Below are positions 47,436 to 61,533 of a stretch of DNA of 64,000 nucleotides, one piece after another. The DNA is from Isoetes taiwanensis. Taxonomy: Eukaryota > Streptophyta > Lycopodiopsida > Isoetales > Isoetaceae. The notes under the pieces are model-generated. The model was not told where the DNA came from, made no database searches, and was given only the letters and a program-made list of their open reading frames with translations. The stretch covers positions 6,836,132-6,900,131 of the forward strand of contig JAJEKV010000022.1 of NCBI GenBank assembly GCA_021234155.1. Direction: 5' to 3'. Positions within the stretch are counted from its first letter, which is position 1. Each line of letters starts with the position of its first letter. Made by a program: the position numbers and the translations under genes.

Positions 47436-50259
47436 CATTGTTACTCCAATAATATTTAATGTCTGGACGATGAAGTGCATATAAATATTTGATATGGAAT
47501 GTCAATCTGTGAAGAACTATGCACATTAGAAGTTAATTGCAGATGTCTTCGTTCTTGGAAAATGCAGATATGCAGATAAATCTGGAACAGAGAAAGTTAT
47601 GGAATGGAAGAGGAGATATGACATTCCACCCCCAAATGGTAAAGCCTTGCCATGCGTCCACAACAAGCTGTTGTATATTTCAAGTTCAAATTTGTCGGGG
47701 TTCTATATGGATTCAGAAGTAATTTGAATGTAACGCTACAGATCATTTCAGAACTTGCAAATGCCAAAAATATTATTATTGCAGTCATCATGTATTTTGA
47801 TAGACTGACATCACGGGAGATAAAAGTATTTTTGGTTGTTTGGTCAAAGATCAAGGCCTGAGTTTCTCAATTTATTCCTTCATATATAGGTATGTTTATT
47901 ACTTGGTCTCGCTGCTCTGATTTAATTCAAGTTGAAAAAACACTTTGTTGAAATACTGACCTTTCCTTTTTCTTTCAGCAGAACAACCTTGGAAGGATTA
48001 GCAGGAGGCAGGCCCTGCTCCTTTCTTTGCTGCCAATTCTAATGCATACAACACCATAGGCATTCAGAGTATTGCATGGGCTTTCTGGGGCTATACGCAT
48101 GGAAACACATAGCGCAACATTGCAGGGCAGAATATTCAAGCGACATTAAATTAGCACGACAATGAGTTGGAATTATCACAACTTATTCCCCATGATGTGG
48201 TGGTACTGAAGTTGAATAAAGCACTCTTTCAGTTCTATTCTGGGCCAAGCAGTTGTGTCTCAATTAAAGGTCTAACGTTTTGCAAATTCGTAACTTTTGC
48301 TTCCTGATCTTATTTTATGTTAGGCTTTGCTTTCTTACAACAAAATAACAAAACAGACCAATCCGCCCATGACAGTGAGAGGCAAGCTTCAAGCTTGGTG
48401 TTGCACCTCCGCTCCTGCATTTTGCAAGGAAGCAAGCATAAACAAATGGATTGCCATTTTCGAACTGATGAACACATACACGTTTGCACGCTAAGCCTGG
48501 GTTAAGCAGTTTGCTACATTTGCCACCTCCTTCCGACATATCTGAACGGGCAAGTAAGTCTTATGTTCTTATGCTCGCTTTTGTTCAAGGGCTCAGGGGC
48601 CTCAAATGTTCTTAACCTCTTATATTTTGTCTTCAATCCAACTTTATGTGGCCCATGTTCCATGCCAGTTGGGTGTTGCCCCAATAATGTGGAGCATTTT
48701 TGTATGTATGCTTGAGAAGAAATGGAAATGGTGCTCAAGTTGCTGCTTTGGGCCACATTGTGTCTCACAAGCAAAAACCTTTTCCACATATGTTTTGCAT
48801 CTATCACGTCACACTATTATCTAAGAAAATAACTTGGTTCCAAGATCTTGGAATTTCTTAACAAAAGTACAAACGTTATATACTGTCTTTGTTAGTTAAC
48901 TTGACGATTAACTAACAGGTTTTTGAAGAAACCATTTTTCATTCAATCACTCACGCAATATCATCATAGAAATGGTGAGTAGAGGCTACGTGTTGCAAGA
49001 ACTACTTGCAGATGGGTTGAAGGGGGACAGGCATAAGATATAGCATTGTGACCAAGGAGTAGTAGCTACAATTATGGGACTTGCACAATTCAAATTTTAT
49101 CTTACCTTATTTGCTCTCTCTTCAACCTATTTTGAAGTTTTAAGTTCCTGCAATTGAAGTGACAGTTACGGAAGGGTAGTTGGTAGTTATGGAAGGGTTG
49201 TCTTTTGTTATTCATAATGGTTTGACTTTAACTTCAATATTTTCCTTAATTCTCACATTTTTGCATTGCAATTGTATGGAATCTATAGGATAAAAGATCA
49301 AAGGCTACATCAGATCTTGAAGATGAATACAACATGCACACAGTTTGTGTTTAGCCATCTACATTTGGTCAACCCATCAGGTGAACAATGGAGAGGACTT
49401 CAAGCATTATGAGCAGTTCGTTCAAGTTCTCAATCCAGCTTGAAATCTAGGCAAGTAATTGTAGATGCAGTGGTGGCTTTCAGTTTGTTGTTGCATTTTG
49501 CATTGCCGTTCCAGCCCTTTCGGTGAACGTTTGAGCAATTCATATGCTAGCGGAGACATTGACACCTTCACACAATGTTCTAATGTGCAATTACCTCCAT
49601 CAAATATTAAAAACAATCTAACTACCAATGTTCATGTCAAATGACGTATTTATAGAATGTAAACACAAATGACGTATTTATAGAATTATTTATAGAATGT
49701 AAACATAGTCCAATTGTAAATCTTAAGATGGCAATATTTGCAATACTTGCAACCGTATCAACTAGAACTATCATACATTGTCAATGGATATATTATTATT
49801 TGTTGTGTTATACGATGATCACACTCAACTCTTTACTATCTCAATTAGAATAAACATAGACACACCAGCAAAGATAGAGTCATGACAAATAAAGAACGAA
49901 GAAAGTCTGCAAATTTAGAATTACAATGTTGCAAATATTTGACTTCCAAGAAAGAATATGAGTGTGGGAAAGTTAGAATCACATCGCCAATGGTTATCAA
50001 ATCCTTCATAAAATCCAACATAATACTTAGGCCAGAAGGCTTTAGTCAATGCATTGGCATTGAGCTTGGTTTGGTAGTGGAGGAGTATTATCATTATTAT
50101 TTTGTAGAGATTAGAACTGGAGCAAAAGCAAAGAGCTTTGGTTATTAAAGATGCATATTGATTAAGGAAGGAATCGTGAAGTAAAACAAATTCAGGTCAT
50201 CTCACCATTCTCTTGAACATCATCAACACATTCTTGCCTTATGCGCAGTCTTAACTTAT

Positions 50260-50287
50260 GCCCAGCAATGCTGGGCACCATTACTAG
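50260..50287 (+). mobile_element. Helitron-type 3' terminus
   Basis: Hairpin GCCCAGC, AAT loop, GCTGGGC (50,260-50,276), then ACCATTA and CTAG followed by T (50,284-50,288). It has the same stem length and orientation as the terminus at 41,366. The corresponding 5' end is not identified. Confidence 0.5.
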
Positions 50288-50405
50288 TAGTATTAGTGAA
50301 ATTTTATACTTAGTGACATTTGGGATGTACTTCTCAACATAGGGTGCTTTATTGTGGTGCTATAGCTCTCTTTGTAGATGCTTAATAGTCCATATAGTGA
50401 GTATG

Positions 50406-53400
50406 CAATTCCAGAGCGTCGCTTATAGTTCCACATACCGTGCAACCTTGAGGCACTCAGTCTCGTTGCACAAGACAGACAGGTACAATCGCTACTTGTG
50501 GGTGCGAGTGCAACATGACAGTGGCGACACTCTTCTCATAGCAGCATGCTACTTTCCACATGCCGAGAGCAACTTTTATAACACTCATTTGGATGTGGAT
50601 TGATTGGAGCCTTATGTCGATCTATATGATGACATACAGCAGCACAAACAGTTGGGCAGGGTTATGTTGCTTGGCGACTTTAATGCACGACGTGAGCCGA
50701 AAGGTGTTCCAAAATTTGAGCCCCCGGCAGAGGATGTCTTGCGCTTGAACCCCCAGAGGTGGCTTGGTCAGGATGGCCGTCTTCCGGGCCGCGACTTGTA
50801 GACGGGAGAACCAAGGGGGGCTCGGTGTGGTGGATTATCCGCTAGTTGAGGAGCGGGATCGCACTGGGTTACTCATTTTTCCATCGGGATAGACACTCTG
50901 GGACGAGGAAGTAGACTTGGACCACTGCCCCCTGTTCATGCATCTCCATTGGGAGGCTCCCATGCATCTACTACCTCAACACCTGGGTGGTGTGCCCCAT
51001 TCTTTGGACTATGACCGTGCGTGGACCTATGCCCAGTTGCTTGAGCATGATCTCGGGCGGGGCCAAGTAACTCCCCACACTTCAAGAGCACCGCCTACCG
51101 ACTTCATCTACTCGACGGTACGGTAAAGATGCTTTGGGAGGACGCTCACTAACCTCGTAGTAATACCACCTTCCCCACAAATGATGGTTTGATGATGAGT
51201 GTCAGGAGCTCAAACGCGACACTCCGACAAGTCATCGATCCCATCTTTTCGGCCGGGCCCACAGTCAACACACGCCCTTTCTCAAGAACAAGAAGGCCGA
51301 TACCTCGCAGGAGCATCAAGAAGATGTTTGGTCTCCCTCGGACCCAAGACCCCATGACATTCTCGAGAAGGGTCTTGAGCAAGCCTGCCCACCCACACAG
51401 TGGGAACATCACCGGCAATGGATGAGCATTTGCAGCGGTATGCATTTGACTCGCTGGTTTCCGGCACCAGCCCCTCCATGATAGGCATGCCTCCGGGTTA
51501 TCACGCGAGGGGATGTCATCATGGCCTCTCTGGCTGCCTAGCTAATGGGAAGGCAAAATAGATGATGGCATCAAAAGTGTAACTCCTCGAAATGGGCCGG
51601 GCCCCCACCGGTGCCCCTGGCCCCTCGCGGCATTGTTCGGCACAAAGCATTGCGAAGGTTTCCCTCGCGAATGGACCACTAGTAGGGTAGTGCCCATATA
51701 CAAAGGGACCCTCAATGCCCGCCAACTACCGTACTATTATGGCGACTCTCTCTTTACCAAAACCGCTGGTCGGCATCCTTGAGTTTTTCTGCCAATAATA
51801 AGGGCAGAGGAAACGGAGGTGCGAAGCTCTTACACAGTGTGTTTCCGCCCGCATATTCCATCATTGATCATATCTTCACTCTGCGCACATTGATTGAAGA
51901 TGCTTGAGGAATCGCCGGCGTAACCCCTAATCTCGTTGTTTGCGTGGATTTTGCAAAAGCGTTTGACACGATTACCCGCAAAAGCTATGGGACGTGATTG
52001 TGGCAACCGGGACGGACTTGCTGTACATTTTATATAAATTTTGTCAGGCATGCTCGGGCCGTATCACATCGGCGGTACGGCCGGTGATCCGGTAGCATTG
52101 GAGTCGTCCGGGGTTGCCCCTCTCCCCACACTCTTTGGCCTATACATTGATCGGCTTTGAAGATTGGCTCTCTGAACATGGAGGGGGCTAGCACATCTCA
52201 TGCATCACACAACGGCAACTCATATATCTTGACGATGTCAACCTCATGGCCTATACTCCGTAGGACATGCAACGTCACACTGGATGCTCTTTACACTTTT
52301 GCCAATTCAGCGGCATGCGAGTTAACTTGGCCAAAACTAGGGTGTCTTTGCTAGTTGCATCATCCCGTCGACCAAAGGCTTCCCACATTCACTTACCAGG
52401 CGGGGAGGTAGAGGTGGCTCCGACCTACAAGTACCCAGGGATTGAGTTCTCAACTACCACTCATTGGGATGCATTTATCGGGACGCTGGTCATGGCGGGT
52501 TGGAAAGCACTATATGCCATGCGTAACAACAACCACAAGGCAAAGTTTGCCCCGGGGCCACCATCCACATTTGTTTTGGGCCTTGGTTGAAGCGGTCCCT
52601 TTTGTATGGGGGCGTAAGTGTGGGGTCATTGATATCCCTCAACACCGGAATGACCTCAGCAAAGTGAAAGGCCTTCTTGGCGCTGGCCCCGGGGTGAAGT
52701 CCCGATTCCGCACTTGATCCTACTCCGGAGACATGCTTTCTACCCCTTCAACAAAAGCCGTGCATTGGAACGCCATATCGTTTCCTTCAAAAGGTGGTCG
52801 CTTATGGCTGATACACGCTGTCCCACCTTGCTTTGCCACGCGATGGGTCCCCAATGCCTGAAATCCTCGGCTGAAAGACAAGCAAGCTCTGGTGGTTCTC
52901 CGGGGGGGTGCAGTAAAACAGATGCGTCCATTCAGACAAAGAAAGATCGCGAGGCACTTAAACCCATTCCTAGATGCTACTTTCCTTCGCGCAAGCTCGG
53001 GGATCAGAGGCTCGACGCACGCTAAGCTGGGCACACTATCGCCAACCATAAGTCAATCCTTAGGCTCACAAGAGGCCCACACCGATTTTTGTACACCCAA
53101 AACGCCCATGAAGAAGCCGGACTTATAGCTTCCATTCATGCGGGTGCACATAAATCCCGCATTGAAAGCGGTTGGGCTCGAAGGAATCGCGAGCGAGCAA
53201 AGGCTGCCGCTGAGAGGCGATATGTTCGACACTAGTGCCCCGGCGGCCGTTGCATCGATTATTGACTCTGGCGTCAATGGGATTGTTGGGGTCATACCTC
53301 CGGAGGTTATAGATGCGGACTCGTTTGTGTCCTATGGGACTGTATTGAACTGCCCTATGCAATTGTCTGCCAAAGTGTGCCAAAGATGCTTACGCTGTTA

Positions 53401-53536
53401 AGGTTTTTCCTCGAAAACCCTTCTGGGCGGGGTTTTTAATCATGTCGATGCGAATACGCTTGCTGCTCTCTTTTTGTTTGGGTCCCATAGGCCAATTGGT
53501 CTCAGTGAACGCTAAAAAACTATTCTATTCTATTCT
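50406..53536 (+). mobile_element. 5'-truncated LINE retrotransposon
   Basis: Identical 13-bp duplications TATAGTGAGTATG flank it (50,393-50,405 and 53,537-53,549), and it ends in (TATTC)n. It starts inside the endonuclease domain: AACYFPHAESNFY (about 50,545), LLGDFNAR (50,667-50,690), DHCPLFMHLHW (50,920-50,952). The reverse transcriptase shows VVCVDFAKAFDTI (51,935-51,973), YLDD (52,224-52,235; the usual form is YADD), and RVNLAKTR with YKYPGIEFS downstream. Frames shift repeatedly, so no intact ORF remains. It is a dead copy of an APE-type non-LTR element; the clade was not determined. Perfect flanks suggest a fairly recent insertion. Confidence 0.9.
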
Positions 53537-53549
53537 TATAGTGAGTATG

Positions 53550-56500
53550 TTTATAATTCCACATAGTCACTTCCTTTGGACCTTGCCTTAAATCATGGTA
53601 TGGGAGAGAATGATCGGCCAAAAAAAGATCTACTAGATGATACGTTTTGCCAATCTTACCATTAACTATAAGTTCCAAAGCTTAAAACTTCCTCTTACGA
53701 TATATATCATTCATTGTCATTTCCTCGCCAACATTTTATTATAATAATCCGACAAAATTTATAGTAACATAGCAAAATTTCATGTTCTAATCACATGCGC
53801 ATACCTGGGCCTATCAAAATTAATTGTCAACCTTATTATGTAACCAATACATTAAGTTGAATCGTAATAAACGGGCATGTGTTTATGCAAGTCGTATGAG
53901 TATATGCTCATGGAATTATAGTATAGGCAAATAAAAAAAAAAAGGGACTTTGGGCTTGTCGCAATTCATGGAGTAGCCATTATTAGTATTAAACCCATTA
54001 TTAGTATTAAACCACTACAAGTTCTAACAAACCATATAATATCGTTGAGAATTAGCTTTAATACCAATATCATAAACCACCATGAGTATTGAAAAACCAC
54101 TATTGTATGTGGTTTTCTTCTACCAAGTAAGTTTATGCATAAAAAACCACATAGATGGTGGTTTTTAGATGAATTTATACTAGTTAAATATAGTAGTTCA
54201 TTTTTGGGCTCCTTGTGGCAGAGACTACAAACTTGATGCCAAAGTTCAAGCTTCATAAACCTATCAAACTAACCAAGTATAACAAAAATCATAACACGAA
54301 ATGCAACTTTGATAACACTTGTACTATAACGGCAACTCCTTCCAGTTAACCGATCCATCAAAGCAATATCAAACTAAATAATCTAACATAAATTTGTACC
54401 TGGTTTGGAGTGAATAGCCAAAAAATAGGACTTGAAGCAATTTTGAAATCATGGCATGCATATTAAGATGCTACACATCCTACTGTAGCCAGAAAAGGGA
54501 AAGCTTCAACCTCTACCTCAAAGGATCAGAGATCTCACATAATAAAAGGAGTGCCATTTTACTTAGATGTCTTCGAACTGAAAAATAAACAAATTTCTTC
54601 ACATCAGTTTTCTGGAATGACATATACCAGTTTATTCGATATAATAGAGGGAGAGCCAAAGAGACAAACCCATGCTCGTCATAAGCTGAGTTTGCTTCTT
54701 TGTTTTGTAAAAATGCACCAAGTACAAAAGGTTTTCAAAAGTAAAAACTTTGCATGGAGCTTTTTACCCTTATCTTTGTCATTTATATCTTTGTCTTTTT
54801 TCTTCTTTGAAAAATTCCTCCAGGTATCAAAGCATATCCTTTTTAAAAACACAGAACATGCATTAAAGAGCAATTATTAACGCCAAAAACCTGTCAGTGA
54901 AACAAAAGATATAGTGAATGTCCCATTCATACCTTCTTATCCGTATACCACATATTCTCCACAATCTGAGAGATAATAGCCGCTGCATAAACATTTAATA
55001 GATGAAATGATTAAAAAACAGTTCTATTGTTTTTACAATGTATTCACAATAGAACATCATTTGATTTAAATGAAGAGCAATAATACTCCTGATAGCTTCA
55101 TCCAGATAGTAGTTTACATGTTAGCTTGCATTATAAATGCAAGAGTTAGAGCGCCCCTATGCAAGGGCATATATCTAGAAAGTTAGGGACAAAGTTAATT
55201 TGGCATAAATTTATGGCAGCCATAAACTGGATCTTGCGCAAAGAACTTGAACGTTGGCAGCAGAATGAATTTTTCACAGATATGTGAAATTAGACATGTG
55301 AATTTCTCAATGGAAAATGTCTCAATAGATATGTGAATTTCTCAATGGAAAATATCTGGACAGACACAAAATAGAAGTTACTTACTAAATATACACTCAC
55401 CTTGTAGGGCAATGTACACTCTTGAATAATACGGACCTTAAGCTCCAGTGATGTAATGTTCACAAATTTCAGTTTCTCATCCATGTGCACCTGCATATTT
55501 TTGACAACTTACATTATAGCCCTTCTTGCTGGTACTTGATGATCCTAGATAGCTTGACATTCTAAACACATACACCATTAATTATCCCTGCTAATTATAC
55601 CATCGCCAATTTAATCCTATGTACAGAATCAACTGAATAAGGGTCAAAGCATGGAGCTGGGGGGCATTTTTGCGCCAGCCAAGCACCCTATAAGCACCTA
55701 ATGCTGAAAACTTTATTTATTTTTATCTTTTTTTCTATAACTCCGATGAAGCTGAAATTTTGTATTCCAAGGCGTAATATGAATGCGTTTCAGGAAAAAA
55801 TATCAGAAAAATAAAAGAAAAATATTTTTCAAAAGTACAAAGAAAACAGCCCCAAAAAGCACCCACTAAGCACCATGTGTCGCTGACACAAAAAGTGTCC
55901 TCCACCTCCATGCTTTGACCCATAACCCTTCATGAAGATGGAATAAATTTTCATACTTGGGTAGCTGATTTCAAGCTTGCAGGAGCTGGATCGGATGGCT
56001 TAGCGTCATTTTCATAGGGCCTGCATCTATTTGTTATACCAATCCCTCCAACTCATGGGAGTAAGTCTTCCCTGCCTCACTTCACATCTCTCAGCTCGTG
56101 GTCTTCCAAGGTACATTTAATTCCAGAATCTGCATCTTCTGGGCATCTTCTTAACAAATTATTTATTAGCTTTCAAGTTCAAGGTTTTGCTTCTTGCAAT
56201 AGAGATAGATTTTCTATCATTTTATATATAGAGAATTGAACTCTGTGTGTTTTTCTGCCATATGTCTTGAAACGACATACTGTTTTAGCTGCTCCAAACA
56301 AAACTAAGCTCTTTAAGGAGGTGAGATTTCATCAAGCCCATAAGTAAATTGGAGATGATTCTAACCCATAGGATCTAGAGATCTTTTGCTGTGCAGAATG
56401 GATAATTTTGTTACAGAGTTGACATACATCAACTTCTCTTCGAGATAAAAAAAATACCACCCTCAATGAATCCTCCATCATTACCAATTTACATATCTAC

Positions 56501-59500
56501 CTTCTTATCTGTCCATTTTATGCCTGATCAGACCTATGTATATTTTGCTATGATGGCAGCCTGGCTGTCAGATATTTATTACACTGCCTTGTTGTTAGTA
56601 AATGCCAATTTTAATACAATAGTAGAACGGAGAAGAAAAGAAATAATAATGATACATGAATTGAGTGGCCAGCATTGGTCTGACTGATACCTAATATGTT
56701 CCTTGTCTTAACAAAATTCCTTTAACATTCATAAGAGCATTTGTAAGAGCTGCAAATCTAGAAAAGTTACATAGGCTCAAGAATATCGTTAAGGACTGCA
56801 AAAATTGAATAACACCTTCCATCAATATATTCTTGTCTTAACAAAATTTACATGTAGAAGATTTATGTTTTGATATCCAGAAAAGTGGCATAAGCCTGAG
56901 CATCTCCTGCTTCCGTGAGAATGTTTGCATCCATCTTCATCTCAAAGATATGACTTTAAAACTATCTTCCTTGCATAAGAGATGTACGTTCGTCATTATA
57001 GAAGTTCATTGTCAAAGAAGGTATTATCTTTCTTAACCTTGAAGAATCATGATCCATGCAATATGTGCACATGCAGTAATTGAGACAACAAAAGAAGTGC
57101 TAAATTTCTGTCCAGCAATGTTATGCCGTGGTGCATTCATGCTGCCAAAGACAATATTTCGTTACGACTTTTGATGAATATACAATGATACCTTCATGCT
57201 TTCATTGATGTTAAGCTCCAGTACCTGCATGAGAGGAGAATATGTTAAGCTCTAGTGCCTGCATCAGAGGAGAATAAACAGGATTTAAAACATGGTAAAA
57301 ATCATTTACACATTTTTCAGTTTTAGATTGTAGAGTCACCATTCTCTAAGAGTTAACCTGGCCTTCCTTGCTTCACTCTAGCTCGGCATTCTAAGCTCTA
57401 GAGGTAGCATATCATCAGCTTCAAGCTTGACATATTATGCATATACAAAGAGTACGCAGACCATTAGACACAATCTTCCTGCAATCTTCTCGCACTTCTA
57501 GAATGATCAGCATGAGAAATTTGCATTTTCAAAAGAGTGTCAACTGGATAATTTATAATCTGTCAGATGAGATTCCTTACAGATATATGCACATGGCAAA
57601 ATTCATTGATAGAAAAGTTAGGTGCTTGTTAGGCATAAAGGAATAAATGCAAGAACAGTTCTTTATATCTCTCAGCAAATACTGTAAATGAGCTGAAAAA
57701 TAAAAGTTTGGCATGGATCTAGCAACAATTCATGGTTAGTACTTATCGAGACGGTATTCCTGAAAATGATTTAGGTAGATGTTGAAGCAACCCTCTAAAC
57801 ATACATCTACTCTAAAACAAAATAGATAAAATTCATAGCAATAATAAATAGTATACATTGGGCTCATGCCTATGTAAAGGAAACGAAATGCAACATTGAT
57901 GGCATAAATTTACCCTAATCATATTGCAGAGACCTATCTTTAAATCATTGCTTGTGTTTCTGGCATTCGCCACAACTAGATTGATCTTGGTCTCTAATGT
58001 TGCAGCCCATGGGCAAACTAAACCCTCATGAAAAGTAAGAATCTTCATACTTGCATTGAAGAAGCAAGCTTAGTAAGGAATATGAAGCACGCTCATGTGA
58101 ACACAAAAACGCCTGGATATAACATAGCGTAAGGTTGGAATGCAGGAAAGAAATGGTTTTTGCCATTGTTGCCACTGCCCATCCCATTTGCAAAGTAGAA
58201 CCATCTTCCTTTCAATGTAGAATAACTACAAAAGCTTAAAATTTTAAAAGGTTTTATTCTTCCTCTTATTCAAGCGTAATCACATTTGAAATAAAAAAAA
58301 TCAAACTCTCACCTGTAGATCTATGTAATAAAAGAATAGAATAGAATAGAAAACCGATCTATGAAAGGTAAGATGGAAGAAAAGGAAAACCGATCTTGAG
58401 CAATCGATGCATCTTGGCACTGAAATTATAGACTGAAGGCAGATGCCAAACACCCATGAAAATCCCGAGCCTGGTGATTGGATCATCACCTGTATGCCTG
58501 AGTTATTGCAATTTCATAAGAGCAGGAAGCTATCTTCATGGATGCCACGATGTTGCATGTGGATTCCTTGTGGAAATCCAAGAACAAAAACCCTAGCACA
58601 GACTTCTACGATTTTTGGATCTTCGAAGACCATTGCTCCCGATTTTTAGAACGGTAAAACATTTCGGCCACCAGAAAAAACAACAATCTTAGAAAATGAA
58701 GTTAAAAAAAAAAAAAATAACTTTTCTGCGACATTGAATACTTTCAAATTAACAAGATTGATATATTCACTTCCATGTTTCATCTCGCATCTTTAACTGG
58801 TGCCATAAATTGCTAGATCTGCAATTTTTTCAAAATGTTTTAAGGCCCTAATTTCTATTTCTAAAACGTCCTTTTCTGCATTATTATATACCTGAAAACA
58901 ATGTAGAGCTTGTCAAATAGAGATTCTCAATCCAATTATAGACAAACTTAAAGCCACACAGTTGAGACGACTGACATCACTGCGAAAGCAGAGATGCATA
59001 AAAATAATCAATACAGATTTAAAATCAACAATGGCCTAAGCCACTAATTCTAAACATCTTGCCTACTCCTCCAACTTATCAAGCTATTTCCTAATGTACC
59101 TAATTGATTTCTAAAATTGGGCTAAAAGAAATAAAACAAAAGCCTACCTTACCATCAAATGATACACATGCCACGCAACATGCAAAAGTATTGGCATATG
59201 TCGCTGCTGCCCCTAATGCAAGTTGCGTTACAAACTACATATATTAAACAAAGAACTTTGACAAATTGGTTACCTCTATTATTGCAGAAAATATACAGAT
59301 TAACACCTGCAAAATGGAAAAAACAAAAACTGAATACTGCCATCTTAACATCATGAAACATCTGCATTCAACACAATACAATGTCCAAACATGTAATCTT
59401 GATATCCCTTAACCTTAGAATTGTAGCGAAAATTGTCCACTCCATTGCATAACATAGCTAAAATTTTCTTTACTGGTGTCTTGTGTTGCGGCAAATGCAG

Positions 59501-60305
59501 GTAGGGCATAGAATAAGTAGCTATAGGTTGGTCTTCAGCTTCCTTGCTTGCAAATTCTGAGCAATGCAAGCCTATATGCAAGACATCAATGCATGGCCAT
59601 TTTCAAAATACTCTGCAAACAGCAAACTAGGACAACATGCAAAATTACAAACCTCTTCAATAGGCATGGCTACACTCAAATCTTTTTATGCGTAATATCT
59701 TTCATTTTTTTCATTTATTCCTTGCACAGATCAAGATGTCATAAGAATACAATCATCATACACATGACTATTCCAATGGCCATGCCAAGCATAGGCGTTC
59801 CAGACTCTTGCACAAGGCACCCAAAGATTAACTGTTATTAGTTTTTCACGATAATTTTTCCTTAAAACCACTATAATAAAGTAATGTTACTAAGTGGGTT
59901 AATGTGTTGAATAACCACGACTAGTTACACAATGTGATTCTTACTCATAGTTTTTTATTCTAGTTTGTTACTGTAGTTCACCACGGTGGTTTTTAATGCT
60001 AGTTAGTCTGTTAAGTTTTATCCTATATTTTTATATTGCTTTATTATATTTTAAGTACGTGGCTTTAATTAAGTTGCTTATTGTTTTGAACATAAACCAT
60101 TGTTGTTCAACATAATAAGCTTTGGCAACCTTTTATTACAAATCAATGGTTTGGTTACTAAATATAATAAGCCGTGTGCAAGTTGGAAATCATTGCAAGT
60201 TAAGATGCTCTAAATGTGTCACCATTGTTATAATTTTCTCCAACAATTAGTTATGGTCTATGCATCAAATTCTTAACATTTTTATTCAATAACTAGTAGT
60301 GATTT
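53550..60305. other. No gene recognised; AT-rich DNA with small repeats
   Basis: About 6.7 kb. Visible structure: TATTAGTATTAAACC repeats (53,980-54,015); GTGAATTTCTCAATGGAAAA twice (55,298 and 55,334); a pair at 57,200-57,270 ('atgttaagctc.agt.cctgcat.agaggagaat'); and (GAATA)n at 58,334-58,350. Open frames are under 110 codons without recognised domains. Confidence 0.45.

Positions 60306-60357
<52 letters not shown>
60306..60357 (+). repeat. (TAGA)n microsatellite
   Basis: About 12-13 uninterrupted TAGA/GATA units. Confidence 0.97.
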
Positions 60358-61009
60358 TATTTTTACGTCATGCCACATTGGCAGCGTCCATGAGAACAAA
60401 TTAAGAAATGTTTATTGATCATCTCACTTTGAGATGAAAAATAGATATTTTGCATACCATCAAATGAATTTGGTCTATGAAATGTTGTGATGTTTAACAA
60501 AACCATATGCATAAAACAATACAAGCAGGGATTTGAACCCTGGTATTCCCGCTAGTAATAGACACTCCCTCTGCACACACTATACAAATTAAACAACAAA
60601 TTTAATTGAAGAACTCCATGCCTTGTTAGTTAGAACCATGACGTTTTTATATTGAAACATCATGAAAACAATATATATTGTGGCGATAAACTTGACGATT
60701 TATATATAGCTCAAACTCAAGGTTCCTAAGAAATTTGATCCCTACTATTTCCATTTGGCCAATCCAGCTGGTTAAGAGAAGAAAAGATCCATCCTTTATC
60801 CATCCAAGTTCTAGCATGTAATACTTGCTAGAACTTGATAACTCTGATTTATGTAACAATGGTTTGTAATTAACCCTGATCCTTTGAGCATGCACTTGTT
60901 TTTGCACACAGTAAGAAGATCTTAAATGTCTTGCCATAAGTAAGGAGCTGTTTAAAAAGAGCTGAAACGCTGTAAGGAGCTGTTTAAATAGCCTCTATCG
61001 TAAGTATCG

Positions 61010-61082
61010 TATCGGAGGAGGGATTTGAACCCCCGCGCGCGAATTGTGATTCCGCTGTTCTAACCGACTAAACTATTCCGAC
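61010..61082 (-). tRNA. Mitochondrial tRNA, anticodon CAC as read
   Basis: 73-nt cloverleaf. Acceptor GTCGGAA pairs with CTCCGAT (one A-C mismatch and one G-T). D stem GTTT/GAAC, anticodon stem GCGGA/TTCGC with loop ATCACAA, T arm GGGGG-TTCAAAT-CCCTC. The encoded anticodon is CAC (Val). One C-to-U edit would give CAU (Met or Ile) or UAC (Val), so identity is open. A C-to-U edit would also repair the A-C mismatch. The CCA tail is not encoded. As part of a nuclear insertion it is probably not functional. Confidence 0.7.
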
Positions 61083-61533
61083 CACTCACCGCACCGATTC
61101 CACCCCACCATCTGAAATATCAAGCAAGCGAACACATAAGCATAAGTAAGGTTTAATTAATTAATTCGTGTGCTGCTTTTGGCTGAAGACAAGAAGGCTT
61201 CTAATTCGCCAGGAATAGGCGTAATAGCGGAATGAAAGAGGGGGCCTACCAAAGCTATTTATCCAATAGTTACATATGATGCCTCCACAGGTTGACATCC
61301 AATCCAACCCGAAGGTGAACGATCTATAGAAAACAACCAAAACAATTTGTCATGGATAGGGCGAGAACTCGAACTACGTACATATGCAGTATTCGTAGGA
61401 GGCGGGGCCGGTGATGACACAGAAACTAATCCTATGGCGGCTACACCCCCTGATTTGTTAGGTATACTTCAGGGGATCGCATGGATGGGTGAGGGATGCC
61501 GTTCTGACACAATATAAGCTGAGGGTGGATTCC

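Noticed and set aside
49882-50148. 88-codon frame rich in Lys/Ile/Tyr
   Set aside because: AT-rich composition, no motif, and ends before the Helitron-type terminus; coding cannot be supported.
50352-50603. Separate gene upstream of the LINE
   Set aside because: Its second half is the LINE endonuclease start, and the first part crosses the target duplication at 50,393-50,405.
60306-60357. Telomere-like or regulatory repeat
   Set aside because: It is a plain tetranucleotide microsatellite without telomeric TTTAGGG units.
60530-60560. tRNA gene at GGGATTTGAACCC
   Set aside because: Only a T-arm-like sequence is present; no cloverleaf or acceptor pairing could be built.
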